A stretch of 64,000 nt of DNA from Sphingobium ummariense RL-3 (GTDB lineage Bacteria; Pseudomonadota; Alphaproteobacteria; Sphingomonadales; Sphingomonadaceae): contig NZ_AUWY01000022.1 of assembly GCF_000447205.1 (NCBI RefSeq), positions 1-64,000 of the forward strand, written 5' to 3'. Below, one piece after another: positions 20,500 through 30,930 of the stretch. The notes below the pieces were generated by a model. The model ran no database searches, was not told the DNA's origin, and saw nothing but the letters and a program-made list of their open reading frames with translations. The translations under genes were made by a program, and so were the position numbers. How positions within the stretch are numbered: the first letter of the stretch is position 1; each line of letters opens with the position of its first letter.

Positions 20500-21612
20500 A
20501 TGTCCTACCATGCCCCGATCCTCCCCGCCCCCGCCGCGCAGACCCGCGCCGACGGCTGGTCCCCCGCGCTCCAGCGCCGCTTCATCGAGACGCTTGCCGC
20601 CACCGGCGTCATCATGCTCGCCTGCGAAAGCGTCCGCATCACCGCGCGCTCGGCCTATAATCTCCGCAACCGCCGCGACGGCGCCGCCTTCCGCCTGGGC
20701 TGGGACGCAGCGATCCTGATCGCCCGCGCGCGCCTCGCCGACACGCTGCTCGCCCGCGCCATCATGGGCAACACCGATACCATCCGCCGCGACGAGGACA
20801 ATTTCGAGGTTACTCGCCACCGCCACGACAACCGGCTCGCCATGTCGATGCTCACCCGGCTGGACCGCATGGCCGACAGCCCGGCGGAGGGCAGCGACGC
20901 CGCGCTCGCCCGCGTCGTGGCGCAGGACTTCACCGCCTATCTCGACATGATCTGCCCGGAGGATCAGGCGATCGCGGAGGCGGAGGAGGCCGGCCTGCCC
21001 CGTCCCGGCGCGGAGCATTCCGCCCGCGACATGGAGGATGCGCGGATGCTCGACGGCTCCATGCCGGACACGCCCGCCCCGCTGGAGGAACAGGCCGCCG
21101 CCGCCCTCTCGCCCGGCGCCTCGGCCGCGCTGTTCGTCGCCGCGCGCATGGCGCTGCACCGGCCCGCGCAGGCCGAGCCCGAGCCCTCCCAGCAACGGTG
21201 TGAACTTCGCCCCGAACCCGAACCCGAACCCGAACCCGATCCGCAGACGCTCCCGCCGCAGGAGGCCGTTTCCCACCTGCGCGGCGTGTGGTGGGACGAA
21301 TATCGCAGAGCCTACCGCACCGACTTCCCCGCCCCGCCCGGCTTCGAAGGGCTGGAAAGCGGCGATCTCTACGACATTGCCGAATATGACCGCGAACTGA
21401 GCCCGGAGGAGGAAGCCGCCTTCCTCGCCTGGCAGGAAGAGGTGCGGCGTCCCTATGTGGATGCCGCGGCGGAGGCGCGCGACGCCTATTTCGGCTTCAC
21501 GCCCCCGGCCGCCGGGGCGGATGATGGCGACGGGGACGACGACGAAACGGAGGCCGACGACCCGGCCGATTTGCATTTCGGCGCCGATGCGCCTATATCG
21601 GACGGGCTATAG
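20500..21612 (+). CDS. Hypothetical protein with helix-turn-helix-like N-terminus and acidic tail
   Basis: The product is 370 residues. Residues 20-75 (ALQRRFIETLAATGVIMLAC, then SVRITARSAYNLRNRR) resemble the helix-turn-helix region of small terminase-like or transposase-like DNA-binding proteins. The middle contains EPEPEPEPEPDPQT, encoded by a hexanucleotide repeat. The C-terminal half is acidic (DDGDGDDDETEADDPAD) with aromatic spots (WWDEYRRAYRTDF). No enzyme motif or membrane segment is seen. I do not recognise a characterised family; sphingomonads have similar open frames. A DNA-binding role is an inference from the N-terminus only. Confidence 0.7.
   Translation: MSYHAPILPAPAAQTRADGWSPALQRRFIETLAATGVIMLACESVRITARSAYNLRNRRDGAAFRLGWDAAILIARARLADTLLARAIMGNTDTIRRDEDNFEVTRHRHDNRLAMSMLTRLDRMADSPAEGSDAALARVVAQDFTAYLDMICPEDQAIAEAEEAGLPRPGAEHSARDMEDARMLDGSMPDTPAPLEEQAAAALSPGASAALFVAARMALHRPAQAEPEPSQQRCELRPEPEPEPEPDPQTLPPQEAVSHLRGVWWDEYRRAYRTDFPAPPGFEGLESGDLYDIAEYDRELSPEEEAAFLAWQEEVRRPYVDAAAEARDAYFGFTPPAAGADDGDGDDDETEADDPADLHFGADAPISDGL
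21211..21240 (+). repeat. Hexanucleotide tandem repeat inside a gene
   Basis: Five near-perfect copies of CCCGAA encode a Glu-Pro run. Because the unit is 6 bp, copy-number changes keep the frame and would only lengthen or shorten the linker. Confidence 0.75.
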
Positions 21613-21726
21613 TCGCAAATCGACGGTCTTCGGCGCTTTGCGGCACCTATCTCCTTCTTTCCCTGCCCCTTTAGCACCCGGCCCGTCCACGCTGGACGCG
21701 CCGTATCGGAATGTAAGGAAATACCC

Positions 21727-21942
21727 ATGAGCAGCATCACCGGAACCGTGAAGTTCTTCAACGCCGACAAGGGCTATGGCTTCATCGCTCCCGACAATGG
21801 CGGTCAGGACGCATTCGTCCACATCACCGCCGTCGAGCGCGCCGGCCTCGCCACCCTGCGCGAAAAGGACCGCGTGTCCTACGATCTCGAGCAGGACAAG
21901 CGCGGCAAGCTGGCCGCGGTGAACATCGCCCACGCCGAATAA
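21727..21942 (+). CDS. Cold-shock domain protein, CspA family
   Basis: The product is 71 residues, a single cold-shock OB-fold. RNP1 is KGYGFI (15-20) and RNP2 is AFVHI (29-33), preceded by TGTVKFFN. These bind single-stranded RNA or DNA and melt secondary structure. An AAGGAAAT site precedes the ATG. The 114 bp gap in front is long enough for a structured cold-responsive leader, but I see no conserved element in it. Confidence 0.95.
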   Translation: MSSITGTVKFFNADKGYGFIAPDNGGQDAFVHITAVERAGLATLREKDRVSYDLEQDKRGKLAAVNIAHAE

Positions 21943-22018
21943 CCCTCGGCATGGCCGGGCCGGGCGCGCCGCCATGGCGGCGCCCGGCCGCATCCTTTCG
22001 GACTGAAGGAGGCTTCCC

Positions 22019-22255
22019 ATGGCCAATCCCGACTATCGCACCCTGGCCGCGCAGGCGCGCACCGACGCCGACGCCGCCAAGCTGGACAATGTCCGCGACC
22101 GCTGCCTCCGGTCGGAGGCCGCCTTCCTTGCCATGGCCAAGCGGCAGGAACTGGGGGACCGCAACCGCGCCCGCCGCGAGGCCGAAGCCCAGGCCACGGC
22201 CCATGCCGGCGCGGACGCCGAACCCGCGGCATCCGCCTTCCCCGAACCGTCCTGA
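22019..22255 (+). CDS. Small hypothetical protein (78 aa)
   Basis: A 78-residue hydrophilic, mostly helical protein (TLAAQARTDADAAKLDNVRD, EAAFLAMAKRQEL) with a strong AAGGAGG ribosome site 8 bp before ATG 22019. It has no signal, membrane segment or known motif. It follows the cold-shock gene by 76 bp and might share its transcript. The family is not recognised. Confidence 0.65.
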   Translation: MANPDYRTLAAQARTDADAAKLDNVRDRCLRSEAAFLAMAKRQELGDRNRARREAEAQATAHAGADAEPAASAFPEPS

Positions 22256-22417
22256 TCCGCTCCGGCCGCTCCGGCCGCCCCTCGCCGGCTTCGGTACAAC
22301 GGCACGACATCGCATCCACGGCTCCGCCCGGCGCTCCGGCCATTTCGCCGGGAACCCATCGTGGCGTCCGCCCGTTAGTCGCCCGAAATCGGACCCCAAG
22401 CGAAGGAGCTATCCCCC

Positions 22418-22639
22418 ATGCTTCGTACCCTGATCTTCGGCGCCATCGCCGGCTATGTCGGCAAGAAGCTTTATGACGAAGGCAAGCTGACCCAGTTCAA
22501 GGACGACCTCGTCACCCGCTACAACCAGGCCAAGGCGGACATCGCCACGCGCCGCGAGGATGAAGAGGAGGGCACGCTGTCCACCTCGACCCTGGGCACC
22601 GGCATGGGCAACGCCCCGATCCCGCCCGCCGTCAACTGA
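22418..22639 (+). CDS. Small hypothetical protein with short membrane-prone N-terminus (73 aa)
   Basis: The product is 73 residues: MLRTLIFGAIAGYVGKKLYD is a short hydrophobic helix, followed by a charged segment (GKLTQFKDDLVTRYNQAKAD) and an acidic EDEEEG stretch. This layout recalls small membrane-associated stress proteins. The ribosome site GAAGGAG is clear. No function can be assigned. Confidence 0.65.
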   Translation: MLRTLIFGAIAGYVGKKLYDEGKLTQFKDDLVTRYNQAKADIATRREDEEEGTLSTSTLGTGMGNAPIPPAVN

Positions 22640-22804
22640 CCCCCTCCCATCCGGCGGCTCCCCCCGCTCGCCGCCGGTGCCGCCCGCCGCTTCCGCGAAC
22701 CTCCCTTCGCGCAAGTCGCGGGCGGCCTTTCCTTCCCGGCACGAAACAATGCCCCGCCCCGCCGCGTTACCCCGGCACAGGGAAAGCTTAGGAGAGAGAC
22801 TGCC

Positions 22805-23182
22805 ATGTTCCGCACCCCCATCCTCGTCGCGGCCATCGCCGCGATGCTGCCGCTCGGCGCCTGCACCTCGGACAATTACGGCGGCGGCTACGGCTATGAC
22901 CGGCCGGGCTATGACCGCCGTCCGCCCCGCCGCGGCGACGGCCCCCGCCACCACCGCCGCCCGCTCCGCGACAACGACCAGATCTACCGCGACCGCGACG
23001 GCCGCTACTATTGCAAGCGCGACGACGGCACCACCGGCACCATCGTCGGCGCCATCGCCGGCGGCGTGCTCGGCAATGTGATCGCCCCCGGCGGTTCCAA
23101 GACGCTCGGCACCATCCTCGGCGGCGCCGGCGGCGCGCTCGCCGGGCGTGCCATCGACAAGAACGACATCAGCTGCGAATGA
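22805..23182 (+). CDS. Glycine-zipper surface-antigen-type lipoprotein
   Basis: The product is 125 residues. The lipobox LPLGAC lipidates Cys21, so it is an outer-membrane lipoprotein. A Tyr/Gly- and Arg-rich linker ([20 protein letters not shown]) leads to [20 protein letters not shown], then a glycine-zipper two-helix segment ([20 protein letters not shown]) typical of the 17 kDa surface antigen/Rick_17kDa_Anti group. Such proteins help outer-membrane integrity. A bidirectional terminator follows. Confidence 0.85.
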   Translation: MFRTPILVAAIAAMLPLGACTSDNYGGGYGYDRPGYDRRPPRRGDGPRHHRRPLRDNDQIYRDRDGRYYCKRDDGTTGTIVGAIAGGVLGNVIAPGGSKTLGTILGGAGGALAGRAIDKNDISCE

Positions 23183-23188
23183 CAGCAG

Positions 23189-23220
23189 AAAGGGCGCGGA
23201 ATCCTGGTCCCGCGCCCTTT
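23189..23220. terminator. Bidirectional terminator between the lipoprotein and etfA genes
   Basis: AAAGGGCGCGG and CCGCGCCCTTT form an 11 bp perfect stem around AATCCTGGTC. It sits between two converging genes and can serve both. Confidence 0.75.
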
Positions 23221-23239
23221 CCTACTTCGCACCGATGGC

Positions 23240-24172
23240 TTACAGCTTCTCGGTAAGCTCCGGCACCACCTTGAACAGGTCGCCCACCAGGCCGATGTCC
23301 GCCACCTGGAAAATCGGCGCATCCTCGTCCTTGTTGATGGCGATGATGGTCTTGCTGTCCTTCATCCCCGCAAGGTGCTGGATCGCCCCGGAAATGCCGA
23401 CCGCGACATAAACCTCCGGCGCGACGATCTTGCCGGTCTGCCCCACCTGATAGTCGTTGGGGACATAGCCCGCATCTACCGCGGCGCGGCTCGCCCCGAC
23501 GGCGGCGCCCAGCTTGTCGGCCAGCGGGAAGATCAGCTGCTCGAACGTCTCGCCATCCTTCAGCGCCCGGCCGCCCGACACGATCACCTTGGCGCTGGTC
23601 AGCTCCGGCCGCTCCAGCTTGGCGATCTCTGCGCCGACGAAGCTGGAAACACCCTTGTCGCCAGTGGAGGCCACTGCCTCCACCGTGCCCGAACCGCCTT
23701 CCCTGGCCGCCTTCTCGAACGCCGTGCCGCGAACGGTGATGACCTTCTTGGCGTCCTTCGACCGGACGGTGGCGATGGCGTTGCCGGCATAGATCGGGCG
23801 AGTGAACGTGTCATCGCCCTCGACCGACAGGATGTCGCTGATCTGCATGACGTCCAGCAGCGCGGCGACGCGCGGCGCGATATTCTTGCCGTTGCTGGTG
23901 GCCGGCGCGACGAAGGCGTCATGGTCGGCCATCAGCCCGACGACCAGCGGCGCGACATTCTCCGGCAGGGCATGAGCATAGGCCGCATCGTCGGCGACAT
24001 GGACCTTGCCCACGCCAGCGATCTTCGCGGCTTCGGCAGCGACGCCGTCCACACCCTGACCGGCAACCAGCAGGTGCACCTCGCCCAGCCTGGCGGCGGC
24101 GGTAACAGCCGAAAGGGTAGCGTCCTTGACTGCGCCGCCCTCATGTTCAACCCAAACGAGCGTCTTCGTCAT
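23240..24172 (-). CDS. etfA: Electron transfer flavoprotein alpha subunit
   Basis: The product is 310 residues. The N-terminal domain begins [18 protein letters not shown]. The FAD-binding C-terminal domain contains [52 protein letters not shown] and [20 protein letters not shown], all diagnostic. With EtfB it carries electrons from acyl-CoA and other dehydrogenases to ETF-ubiquinone oxidoreductase. Its ATG overlaps the etfB stop (ATGA), so the subunits are coupled and made in equal amounts. Confidence 0.97.
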   Translation of the reverse strand: MTKTLVWVEHEGGAVKDATLSAVTAAARLGEVHLLVAGQGVDGVAAEAAKIAGVGKVHVADDAAYAHALPENVAPLVVGLMADHDAFVAPATSNGKNIAPRVAALLDVMQISDILSVEGDDTFTRPIYAGNAIATVRSKDAKKVITVRGTAFEKAAREGGSGTVEAVASTGDKGVSSFVGAEIAKLERPELTSAKVIVSGGRALKDGETFEQLIFPLADKLGAAVGASRAAVDAGYVPNDYQVGQTGKIVAPEVYVAVGISGAIQHLAGMKDSKTIIAINKDEDAPIFQVADIGLVGDLFKVVPELTEKL

Positions 24173-24918
24173 GCTGCAACTCCCAGAGCCTTGAGCTTCG
24201 CCACCAATTCATCGACATCAGCGACCTTGACGCCGGCCGAGCGCTTCGCGGGTTCGGCGACCTTCAGCGTCTCCAGCCGCGGCGCGATGTCCACGCCGTA
24301 ATCCGCGGGCGTCTTGGTCGCGAGCGGCTTCGACTTCGCCTTCATGATGTTGGGCAGCGAGGCATAGCGCGGCTCGTTGAGGCGCAGGTCGGTGGTGACG
24401 ATGGCGGGGGTGCTGAGCTTCACCGTCTCCAGCCCGCCGTCGACCTCGCGGGTCACGCTGACCTTGTCGCCCTCGACCTCGACCTTGCTGGCGAAGGTGC
24501 CCTGCGGCAGGTCCAGCAGCGCGGCAAGCATCTGGCCGGTCTGGTTGCTGTCGTCGTCGATCGCCTGTTTGCCCAAAATGATGAGGCCCGCGCCTTCTTC
24601 TTCCTGCACCTTGGCGAGCAGCTTGGCGACGCCCAGCGGCTCGACCTCATCGTCGGTCTGGATCAGGATCGCCCGGTCCATGCCCATCGCCAGCGCTGTG
24701 CGCAGCGTGTCCTGCGCCTTCGCCACGCCGATCGACACCGCCACGACCTCGGTCGCCACGCCCTTCTCCTTCAGGCGGATGGCTTCCTCGACCGCGATCT
24801 CGTCGAACGGGTTCATGCTCATCTTGACGTTGGCCAGGTCCACGCCCGTCCCGTCCGCCTTCACCCGCGGCTTCACATTATAGTCGATCACCCGTTTCAC
24901 GGGCACAAGGATCTTCAT
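24169..24918 (-). CDS. etfB: Electron transfer flavoprotein beta subunit
   Basis: The product is 249 residues from ATG 24918 (GGAGGA site); an upstream ATG adding seven residues is less likely because it lies before that site. It begins [19 protein letters not shown] and has the ETF beta signature around [19 protein letters not shown], with [20 protein letters not shown] in the AMP-binding region. It forms the heterodimer with EtfA and binds AMP. First gene of the etfBA operon. Confidence 0.97.
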   Translation of the reverse strand: MKILVPVKRVIDYNVKPRVKADGTGVDLANVKMSMNPFDEIAVEEAIRLKEKGVATEVVAVSIGVAKAQDTLRTALAMGMDRAILIQTDDEVEPLGVAKLLAKVQEEEGAGLIILGKQAIDDDSNQTGQMLAALLDLPQGTFASKVEVEGDKVSVTREVDGGLETVKLSTPAIVTTDLRLNEPRYASLPNIMKAKSKPLATKTPADYGVDIAPRLETLKVAEPAKRSAGVKVADVDELVAKLKALGVAA

Positions 24919-25014
24919 TTCAACATCCTCCGTTATCAATGCCAGCGCGGGCGCGGGCGGCCCGTTTCCGGACCCCCCGCACCCTCAAATGGTTCATTCA
25001 GGCTGGTGAGAGCG

Positions 25015-26214
<1,200 letters not shown>

Positions 26215-26289
26215 GGCTCGCCGTCCTTTTCCGCAGCAATGGGGGATGCAGCGGCATAAGCACGGACGGATGCAGCAGACCAGAGCTAT

Positions 26290-26318
26290 TTCGCAAATGC
26301 ACTTTGCAAAATTGCAAA
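26290..26318. promoter_or_regulatory. TTTGCAAA-type operator upstream of sucC
   Basis: Three close copies of the same octamer lie in a row: TTCGCAAA (26290), TTTGCAAA (26303) and ATTGCAAA (26311). The block is 76-104 bp before the sucC start. It resembles the TTTGCAAA-N4-TTTGCAAA site reported for PccR and related short-chain acyl regulators (ScfR/RamB type) in alphaproteobacteria. This assignment is from memory of the motif; the regulator gene is not in the window. Confidence 0.45.
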
Positions 26319-26356
26319 TGGCTCCGGCACGCTGACGCCGCCAGTGGCCCGTCCGG

Positions 26357-26683
26357 TCAAAGGGCGCAGCGGATCGCCGCTTTACTCGTGACGGTAAAAA
26401 TCTCCGGATCCTCTAGCGCCCGAAGCTGGTGGAGGAAGCGGTCGACGGTCATTTCTTCCATGTGGGACTTGCGGAGCGACGCCAGCGACTGGAGCTTCCG
26501 CAACTGGGCGATGCTCAGGCGGTCGGCCATGCGCTGGGCCATGCATCCGGCCATGCGGGGAGACAGGCCAGCCTCGATCAGCCTGGCGCGCAACCGCGAT
26601 TCGGGGGATAGGCTGGTGCAGCCGGAAAGCACGACGAGGGGAAAAGCCACGAGCATGACGGAACGGCGCAGGGATAGTGTCAT
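26357..26683 (-). CDS. Small lipoprotein of unknown function (108 aa)
   Basis: The product is 108 residues from ATG 26683 (AGGGGG site); a start six codons upstream is possible. The signal peptide [20 protein letters not shown] ends in lipobox VLSGC. The mature part is helical and charged ([40 protein letters not shown]) with two further Cys. I know no function for it. Confidence 0.7.
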   Translation of the reverse strand: MTLSLRRSVMLVAFPLVVLSGCTSLSPESRLRARLIEAGLSPRMAGCMAQRMADRLSIAQLRKLQSLASLRKSHMEEMTVDRFLHQLRALEDPEIFTVTSKAAIRCAL

Positions 26684-26766
26684 GGCGCAACCCCCTGCCA
26701 CGCTTCGCCTGAACGCCAGCGAAACGGATCATTTCGGGAAACAGTCGCTGCCCGCAGTGCCGAATA

Positions 26767-26946
26767 TCAAAGTGCCAGATTGACCAGCTTCACATTTTCC
26801 TGCCGATAGGCCTCGACCTGATCGGAATAGCCGCGGGCCAGCTTCTCATAGGCCGCACGCCCTTCGGCCGAACGGCTCGACTGTGCCTTGACCAGCGAAA
26901 TCTGCTGGCGCTGCAGCAGATAGTTGACATCCTTCTCCATGTTCAT
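26767..26946 (-). CDS. Small helical hypothetical protein (59 aa)
   Basis: ATG 26946 has an excellent GGGAGGAGG ribosome site. The protein reads MNMEKDVNYLLQRQQISLVK and then a charged helix ending VKLVNLAL, probably a coiled coil. Similar short proteins are, as I recall, common in sphingomonads, but none is characterised. It lies downstream of nhaA on the same strand, beyond the nhaA terminator. Confidence 0.65.
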   Translation of the reverse strand: MNMEKDVNYLLQRQQISLVKAQSSRSAEGRAAYEKLARGYSDQVEAYRQENVKLVNLAL

Positions 26947-27068
26947 CGCCTCCTCCCGTATCGCTGCAAGAGATGGTCGGGGTGGCCGTTCCGGTGCGAG
27001 TCGCACAGGACGACGCAGCGATGATAACAGCAAATCCGGGATATCCGAAATGCGAAGGACCAGACGGA

Positions 27069-27092
27069 AAGGGCGCCTTATCGCGGCGCCCT
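27069..27092 (-). terminator. Terminator overlapping the nhaA stop codon
   Basis: On the minus strand AGGGCGCC pairs with GGCGCCCT around GCGATAA, which contains the nhaA stop codon, and TTTCC follows. The stem thus includes the last codons of nhaA. Confidence 0.6.
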
Positions 27093-28280
27093 CTGCCCTC
27101 CCATCCATCGCAAGACCGCATATCCCAACATGGCGGACAGCAGCGACCCAGCCAGCACACCCAGCTTCGCCTCCTCCACCAGCAGGGGATCGCGTGGAAA
27201 CGCCAGCGCCCCGATAAACAGGCTCATGGTAAAGCCGATGCCGCACAGCAGCGCCATGCCATAGATCTGCGGCCAGCTGGCAGCGCCGGGTCGTTCCGCA
27301 ACACCCAGCTTCTCGGCGAGCCAGATGCTGCCGAACACCCCTACCTGCTTGCCGAGAAACAGCCCCAGGGCGATTCCCATCGGCAGCGGCGCGAACAGGG
27401 CGCGGGTGGCTTCGCCGCCCAATGCCAGCCCGGCATTGGCAAAGCCGAATAGCGGCACGATCAGATAGGCGCACCAAGGATGGATCGCATGCTCCAGCCG
27501 ATGCAGCGGGCTGTCGGCGGCATCGGGCGCACCGGGCGTCACCCGTACCGGGATCATCATCGCCGCCAGCACGCCCGCGACCGTTGCATGCACGCCCGAC
27601 AGCAGCATCAGATACCACAGCAAGGCGAAGCCGATCAGATAGGGCAGCAACATTCGCACGCCCGCCCGGTTAAGCCCGAAAAGAACGAGCAGCACGATCA
27701 GCGCGCCCCCCAGGGCCACCACGTCGATCCCCTGGCTATAGAAGAGCGCGATGATCGCCACCGCCCCCATATCATCCACGATCGCGACCGCTGTCAGGAA
27801 CAGCTTGAGCGAAGCAGGGGCGCGCTTGCCGAGCAGGGCGAGCACGCCGATGGCGAAGGCGATGTCGGTCGCCGCCGGCACCGCCCATCCGCTGGCGAGG
27901 CCGGTACGGCCCCACGTCACCGCGACATAGACGATGGCCGGCGCCGCCATGCCCGCGCCGGCCGCGATGAAGGGGAGGCGGCGGCGTTCCCAGGTGGAAA
28001 GCCCGCCGTCGACCATCTCCCGCTTGATCTCCAGTCCGACGAGCAGGAAGAAAATCGCCATCAGCCCGTCGTTGATCCACAAATGGACGGTCATCGGCCC
28101 CAGCGCCGACGTCAGCAGGGGCCCGATCGGGGCGTGGATGATGTCATGATAGACGTGATTCGCCGAGCCCGGAAGGTTCGCTGCAACCATGGCCGCGACC
28201 GCCGCCGCCATCAGCAGGACGGCCCCGCCTGCCTCGCTGGTCAGAAAATCCCTCAGTGCGGATTCCGGGCGATGCCCCAT
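27078..28280 (-). CDS. nhaA: Na+/H+ antiporter NhaA
   Basis: The product is 400 residues with about twelve membrane helices. NhaA motifs are present: FFLLVGLEIKREMVDGGLS, GWAVPAATDIAFAIGVLALL with the ion-site Asp, and AVAIVDDMGAVAIIALFY with the paired Asp residues that bind Na+ or H+. It exchanges external protons for internal sodium at alkaline pH. It is divergent from the glycosyltransferase gene at 28403; the 122 bp between hold both promoters. Confidence 0.96.
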   Translation of the reverse strand: MGHRPESALRDFLTSEAGGAVLLMAAAVAAMVAANLPGSANHVYHDIIHAPIGPLLTSALGPMTVHLWINDGLMAIFFLLVGLEIKREMVDGGLSTWERRRLPFIAAGAGMAAPAIVYVAVTWGRTGLASGWAVPAATDIAFAIGVLALLGKRAPASLKLFLTAVAIVDDMGAVAIIALFYSQGIDVVALGGALIVLLVLFGLNRAGVRMLLPYLIGFALLWYLMLLSGVHATVAGVLAAMMIPVRVTPGAPDAADSPLHRLEHAIHPWCAYLIVPLFGFANAGLALGGEATRALFAPLPMGIALGLFLGKQVGVFGSIWLAEKLGVAERPGAASWPQIYGMALLCGIGFTMSLFIGALAFPRDPLLVEEAKLGVLAGSLLSAMLGYAVLRWMGGQRAPR

Positions 28281-28402
28281 GCCGTTACCTCCTCAGCAAT
28301 ATCGGTCGCCGCTCCCCCTTAAAGCGCTGTCTTCCCAAGTCCACTTGGAAACGCCCGTAACGGATGGCATGTTCGTCGCCGACGCCACGGGGGAGCGACG
28401 TC

Positions 28403-29800
28403 ATGGAGGCAATGCTGGTCGCCATTCTGGGGACGCTGCATCACGAGATCCTGCTGTTCGCGATCGTAGGGCTCGCCGTTGGCGGCCTCGACGACCTGCT
28501 CGTCGACGTCCTCTATCTCGCCCGGCGATCCTGGCGCAGCCTCGTTATCTATTCCCGCCATCCGCGCATGACCGCCGACGCGCTACCGCCTGCGGACCGC
28601 CCGGGACGGATCGCGATCTTCATACCTGCCTGGTCGGAGGCGGAGGTGATCGCGCCGATGCTGCAGAACACCCTCAAGTGCTGGCAAGATCAGGATTACC
28701 GCCTCTTCGTCGGGGTGTATCCCAATGACGGCGCCACGCTGGACGCGGTGGCGTCCGTCGCCGAGAACGAGCCGCGGATCATCCTGGGCGTCAATCCGCG
28801 TCCGGGCCCGACAACCAAGGCCGACTGCCTCAACGTCCTGTGGCGCGCGATGCTGGGCGACGAGCGTGCGAGCGGCATCCGGTACAAGGCCGTCGTCATG
28901 CACGACGCCGAAGATGTCGTGCATCCCGACGAAATCCGCCTGTTCGACCTGCTGATCGACCGTTTCGCGCTGGTCCAGCTTCCGGTCCTGCCGCTGCTCG
29001 GCCGGGGCCGATGGCTCTCCCGCGCCATTGCCGACCATTATGGAGACGAGTTTGCGGAGAGCCATGGCAAGGCCTTGGTCGTTCGCGAGGCGCTGGGCGC
29101 CTCCATTCCCTCGGCCGGCGTCGCCTGCGCTTTCGAGCGGGACATGCTTTTCCGCCTGGACAATGGCACGCGGGGCGGACCGTTCGATCCCGGATCGCTC
29201 ACCGAGGATTATGAAGCCGGGCTCCGCATCCGCGACATGGGCGGCCGCGGCGTGTTCGTCCGGATGCGCGATGCGCAGGGCGATCTGATCGCGACGCGGG
29301 AATATTTTCCCGACACGATGGAGGCCGCTGTCAAGCAGAAGGCGCGCTGGATGGTCGGCATCTCGCTCGCCGGATGGGACCGGATGGGTTGGCGGGGCGG
29401 CCCCGCCGAATGGTGGATGCGGCTGCGTGATCGGCGCGCGACCCTGGCGGCGCTGGTCCTGTTCGCCGCCTATCTCGCGATGCTTTTGTCGGGCCTCATC
29501 GCCGTGCTCAAGATCGCGCTGGCCTTTCCCATGCCGCCGTTGGGCCCGATGACGCAGGTGCTGCTCTGGCTCAACCTTGCCCTCATGAGCTGGCGCATGC
29601 TGATGCGCGCCGCCTTCTCGGCCCGCAGCTATGGCTGGCGTCATGGGCTGACGGCAGTGCCCCGCATGCTGATCGCCAATGTGATCGCGATGCTGGCCGC
29701 ACGGCGCGCCGTGCTGCTGTACGGCAAGTCGCTCCTCGGCCAGCCCTTGCTGTGGGACAAGACGCAGCACCGCTTCCCGGACCTGCGGTCCGACCCATGA
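28403..29800 (+). CDS. NfrB-like inner-membrane glycosyltransferase (GT2 type)
   Basis: The product is 465 residues from ATG 28403 (GGGAG site). One N-terminal membrane helix (12-35) is followed by a GT-A domain: IAIFIPAWSEAEVIAPML, the D-D pair in MHDAEDVVHPDEI, LTEDYEAGLRIRDMGG (ED acceptor motif) and KQKARWMVGISLAGWD (the R/Q-x-x-RW motif). Three membrane helices follow (about 350-440). Synthases with this layout extrude polysaccharide. It is closest in character to NfrB of the NfrA/NfrB phage N4 receptor system but lacks the C-terminal extension of the E. coli protein (745 aa there). The next gene overlaps it by four bases. Confidence 0.8.
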   Translation: MEAMLVAILGTLHHEILLFAIVGLAVGGLDDLLVDVLYLARRSWRSLVIYSRHPRMTADALPPADRPGRIAIFIPAWSEAEVIAPMLQNTLKCWQDQDYRLFVGVYPNDGATLDAVASVAENEPRIILGVNPRPGPTTKADCLNVLWRAMLGDERASGIRYKAVVMHDAEDVVHPDEIRLFDLLIDRFALVQLPVLPLLGRGRWLSRAIADHYGDEFAESHGKALVVREALGASIPSAGVACAFERDMLFRLDNGTRGGPFDPGSLTEDYEAGLRIRDMGGRGVFVRMRDAQGDLIATREYFPDTMEAAVKQKARWMVGISLAGWDRMGWRGGPAEWWMRLRDRRATLAALVLFAAYLAMLLSGLIAVLKIALAFPMPPLGPMTQVLLWLNLALMSWRMLMRAAFSARSYGWRHGLTAVPRMLIANVIAMLAARRAVLLYGKSLLGQPLLWDKTQHRFPDLRSDP

Positions 29801-30873
29801 GGCAGGAGGGGGCTGGCCGGCCCGTCCGGTTCTTTGGCCTGTTCCTAGCGCTATGGGTCGGGGCGCGCCTCGCGAGCCTTTCCGGCCATGGGATCCCGCC
29901 GGATAGGGTCATCGCGGCGGCGGCGCCCGTACGGCCGGCGCTCGCCATTGCTATCCCGGAGACCCTGCCTCGCCCTTCCCGAGCGACGTTCTTCGTCTGG
30001 AAGCAGCCGCCGTTTCTGAGAAGCCGACAGTTCGCCCCTCTCCTCCTGCCGTCCTCCACTCAGGTCTCGCCTGCGGCGGCGCAGGATGACGGCCTGCCCT
30101 TGGACCTTATGAACTTCATCGTCTTCTCGGTGGCCTTCGCCAACCGGCATCATGCCAGCGACATGGACATTTCCATCGCACCACTGGCGACGCCACCGCC
30201 GCAGCCCCCCGCCCCGATCGGCAAGGCGCGACCAGACCGATGGGCCGCAAGCGCATGGCTGCTGCGGCGCGGCGGAAGTCTCTCCACGCCTGGTGCCGTC
30301 GCCGCCGGCCGGCTGGGCGGATCGCAGGCAGGCATCCGGATCGATTATGGTCTCGTCCCTTCGGCCGCCCTTCGCCCCACCGCCTATGCGCGCGTCGCCA
30401 GCGCGCTCGACAGCCCCGCCGCACCGGAAGGCGCCGTCGGCCTCTCGCTCCAACCCGTTCGCGCGCTTCCGATCCGCTTCGCCCTGGAACGCCGCATCGC
30501 CCTGGGCAAGGGCGCGCGTAATGCGACCACATTCATGGCGGTCGGCGGGTTCGGGCCAAGGCCTGTCGGCGGAGGGGTGGAGGCGGAAGGCTATGCCCAG
30601 GCCGGCATGGTGGGATTGCGGCGGCGTGATTTCTTCGTCGACGGGAAGCTGTCGCTTCTCGCGCCTGTCGCCGTTTCCACACTGCGGATCGGGGCCAGCA
30701 TGTCGGGCGGTGCACAGCCGGGCGCGGAGCGGCTGGACCTCGGCCCGGAAGTCCAACTGCGACTCCCATTCCCCCACACCCATGCGCGCCTGTCGCTCGA
30801 ATGGCGCGAGCGGATCGCGGGGCGCGCAGCCCCTTCCTCGGGCCTCGCCCTGACCCTCGCTTCGGATTTTTGA
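29797..30873 (+). CDS. NfrA C-terminal-domain-like protein, probable outer-membrane partner of the NfrB-like synthase
   Basis: The product is 358 residues; ATG 29797 overlaps the upstream TGA (ATGA), and the frame reads on through the end of the upstream gene. A hydrophobic start (RFFGLFLALWVGARLA) suggests an anchor or uncleaved signal. From about residue 150 the sequence (RWAASAWLLRRGG, AAGRLGGSQAGIRIDYGL, alternating beta strands, RFALERRIALGKGARN) follows the pattern I associate with the NfrA_C domain (PF13283), a beta barrel that exports polysaccharide. The large tetratricopeptide half of NfrA is missing. Family call moderate. Confidence 0.6.
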   Translation: MRQEGAGRPVRFFGLFLALWVGARLASLSGHGIPPDRVIAAAAPVRPALAIAIPETLPRPSRATFFVWKQPPFLRSRQFAPLLLPSSTQVSPAAAQDDGLPLDLMNFIVFSVAFANRHHASDMDISIAPLATPPPQPPAPIGKARPDRWAASAWLLRRGGSLSTPGAVAAGRLGGSQAGIRIDYGLVPSAALRPTAYARVASALDSPAAPEGAVGLSLQPVRALPIRFALERRIALGKGARNATTFMAVGGFGPRPVGGGVEAEGYAQAGMVGLRRRDFFVDGKLSLLAPVAVSTLRIGASMSGGAQPGAERLDLGPEVQLRLPFPHTHARLSLEWRERIAGRAAPSSGLALTLASDF

Positions 30874-30930
30874 TCCCGCCCCGCCGACACGCCTTTATAT
30901 CGCCGCGCTTTCGCACTAACCCGATCAGGC

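Noticed and set aside
21211..21240. Hexanucleotide repeat as a phase-variation switch
   Set aside because: The unit is a multiple of three, so length changes cannot switch the frame.
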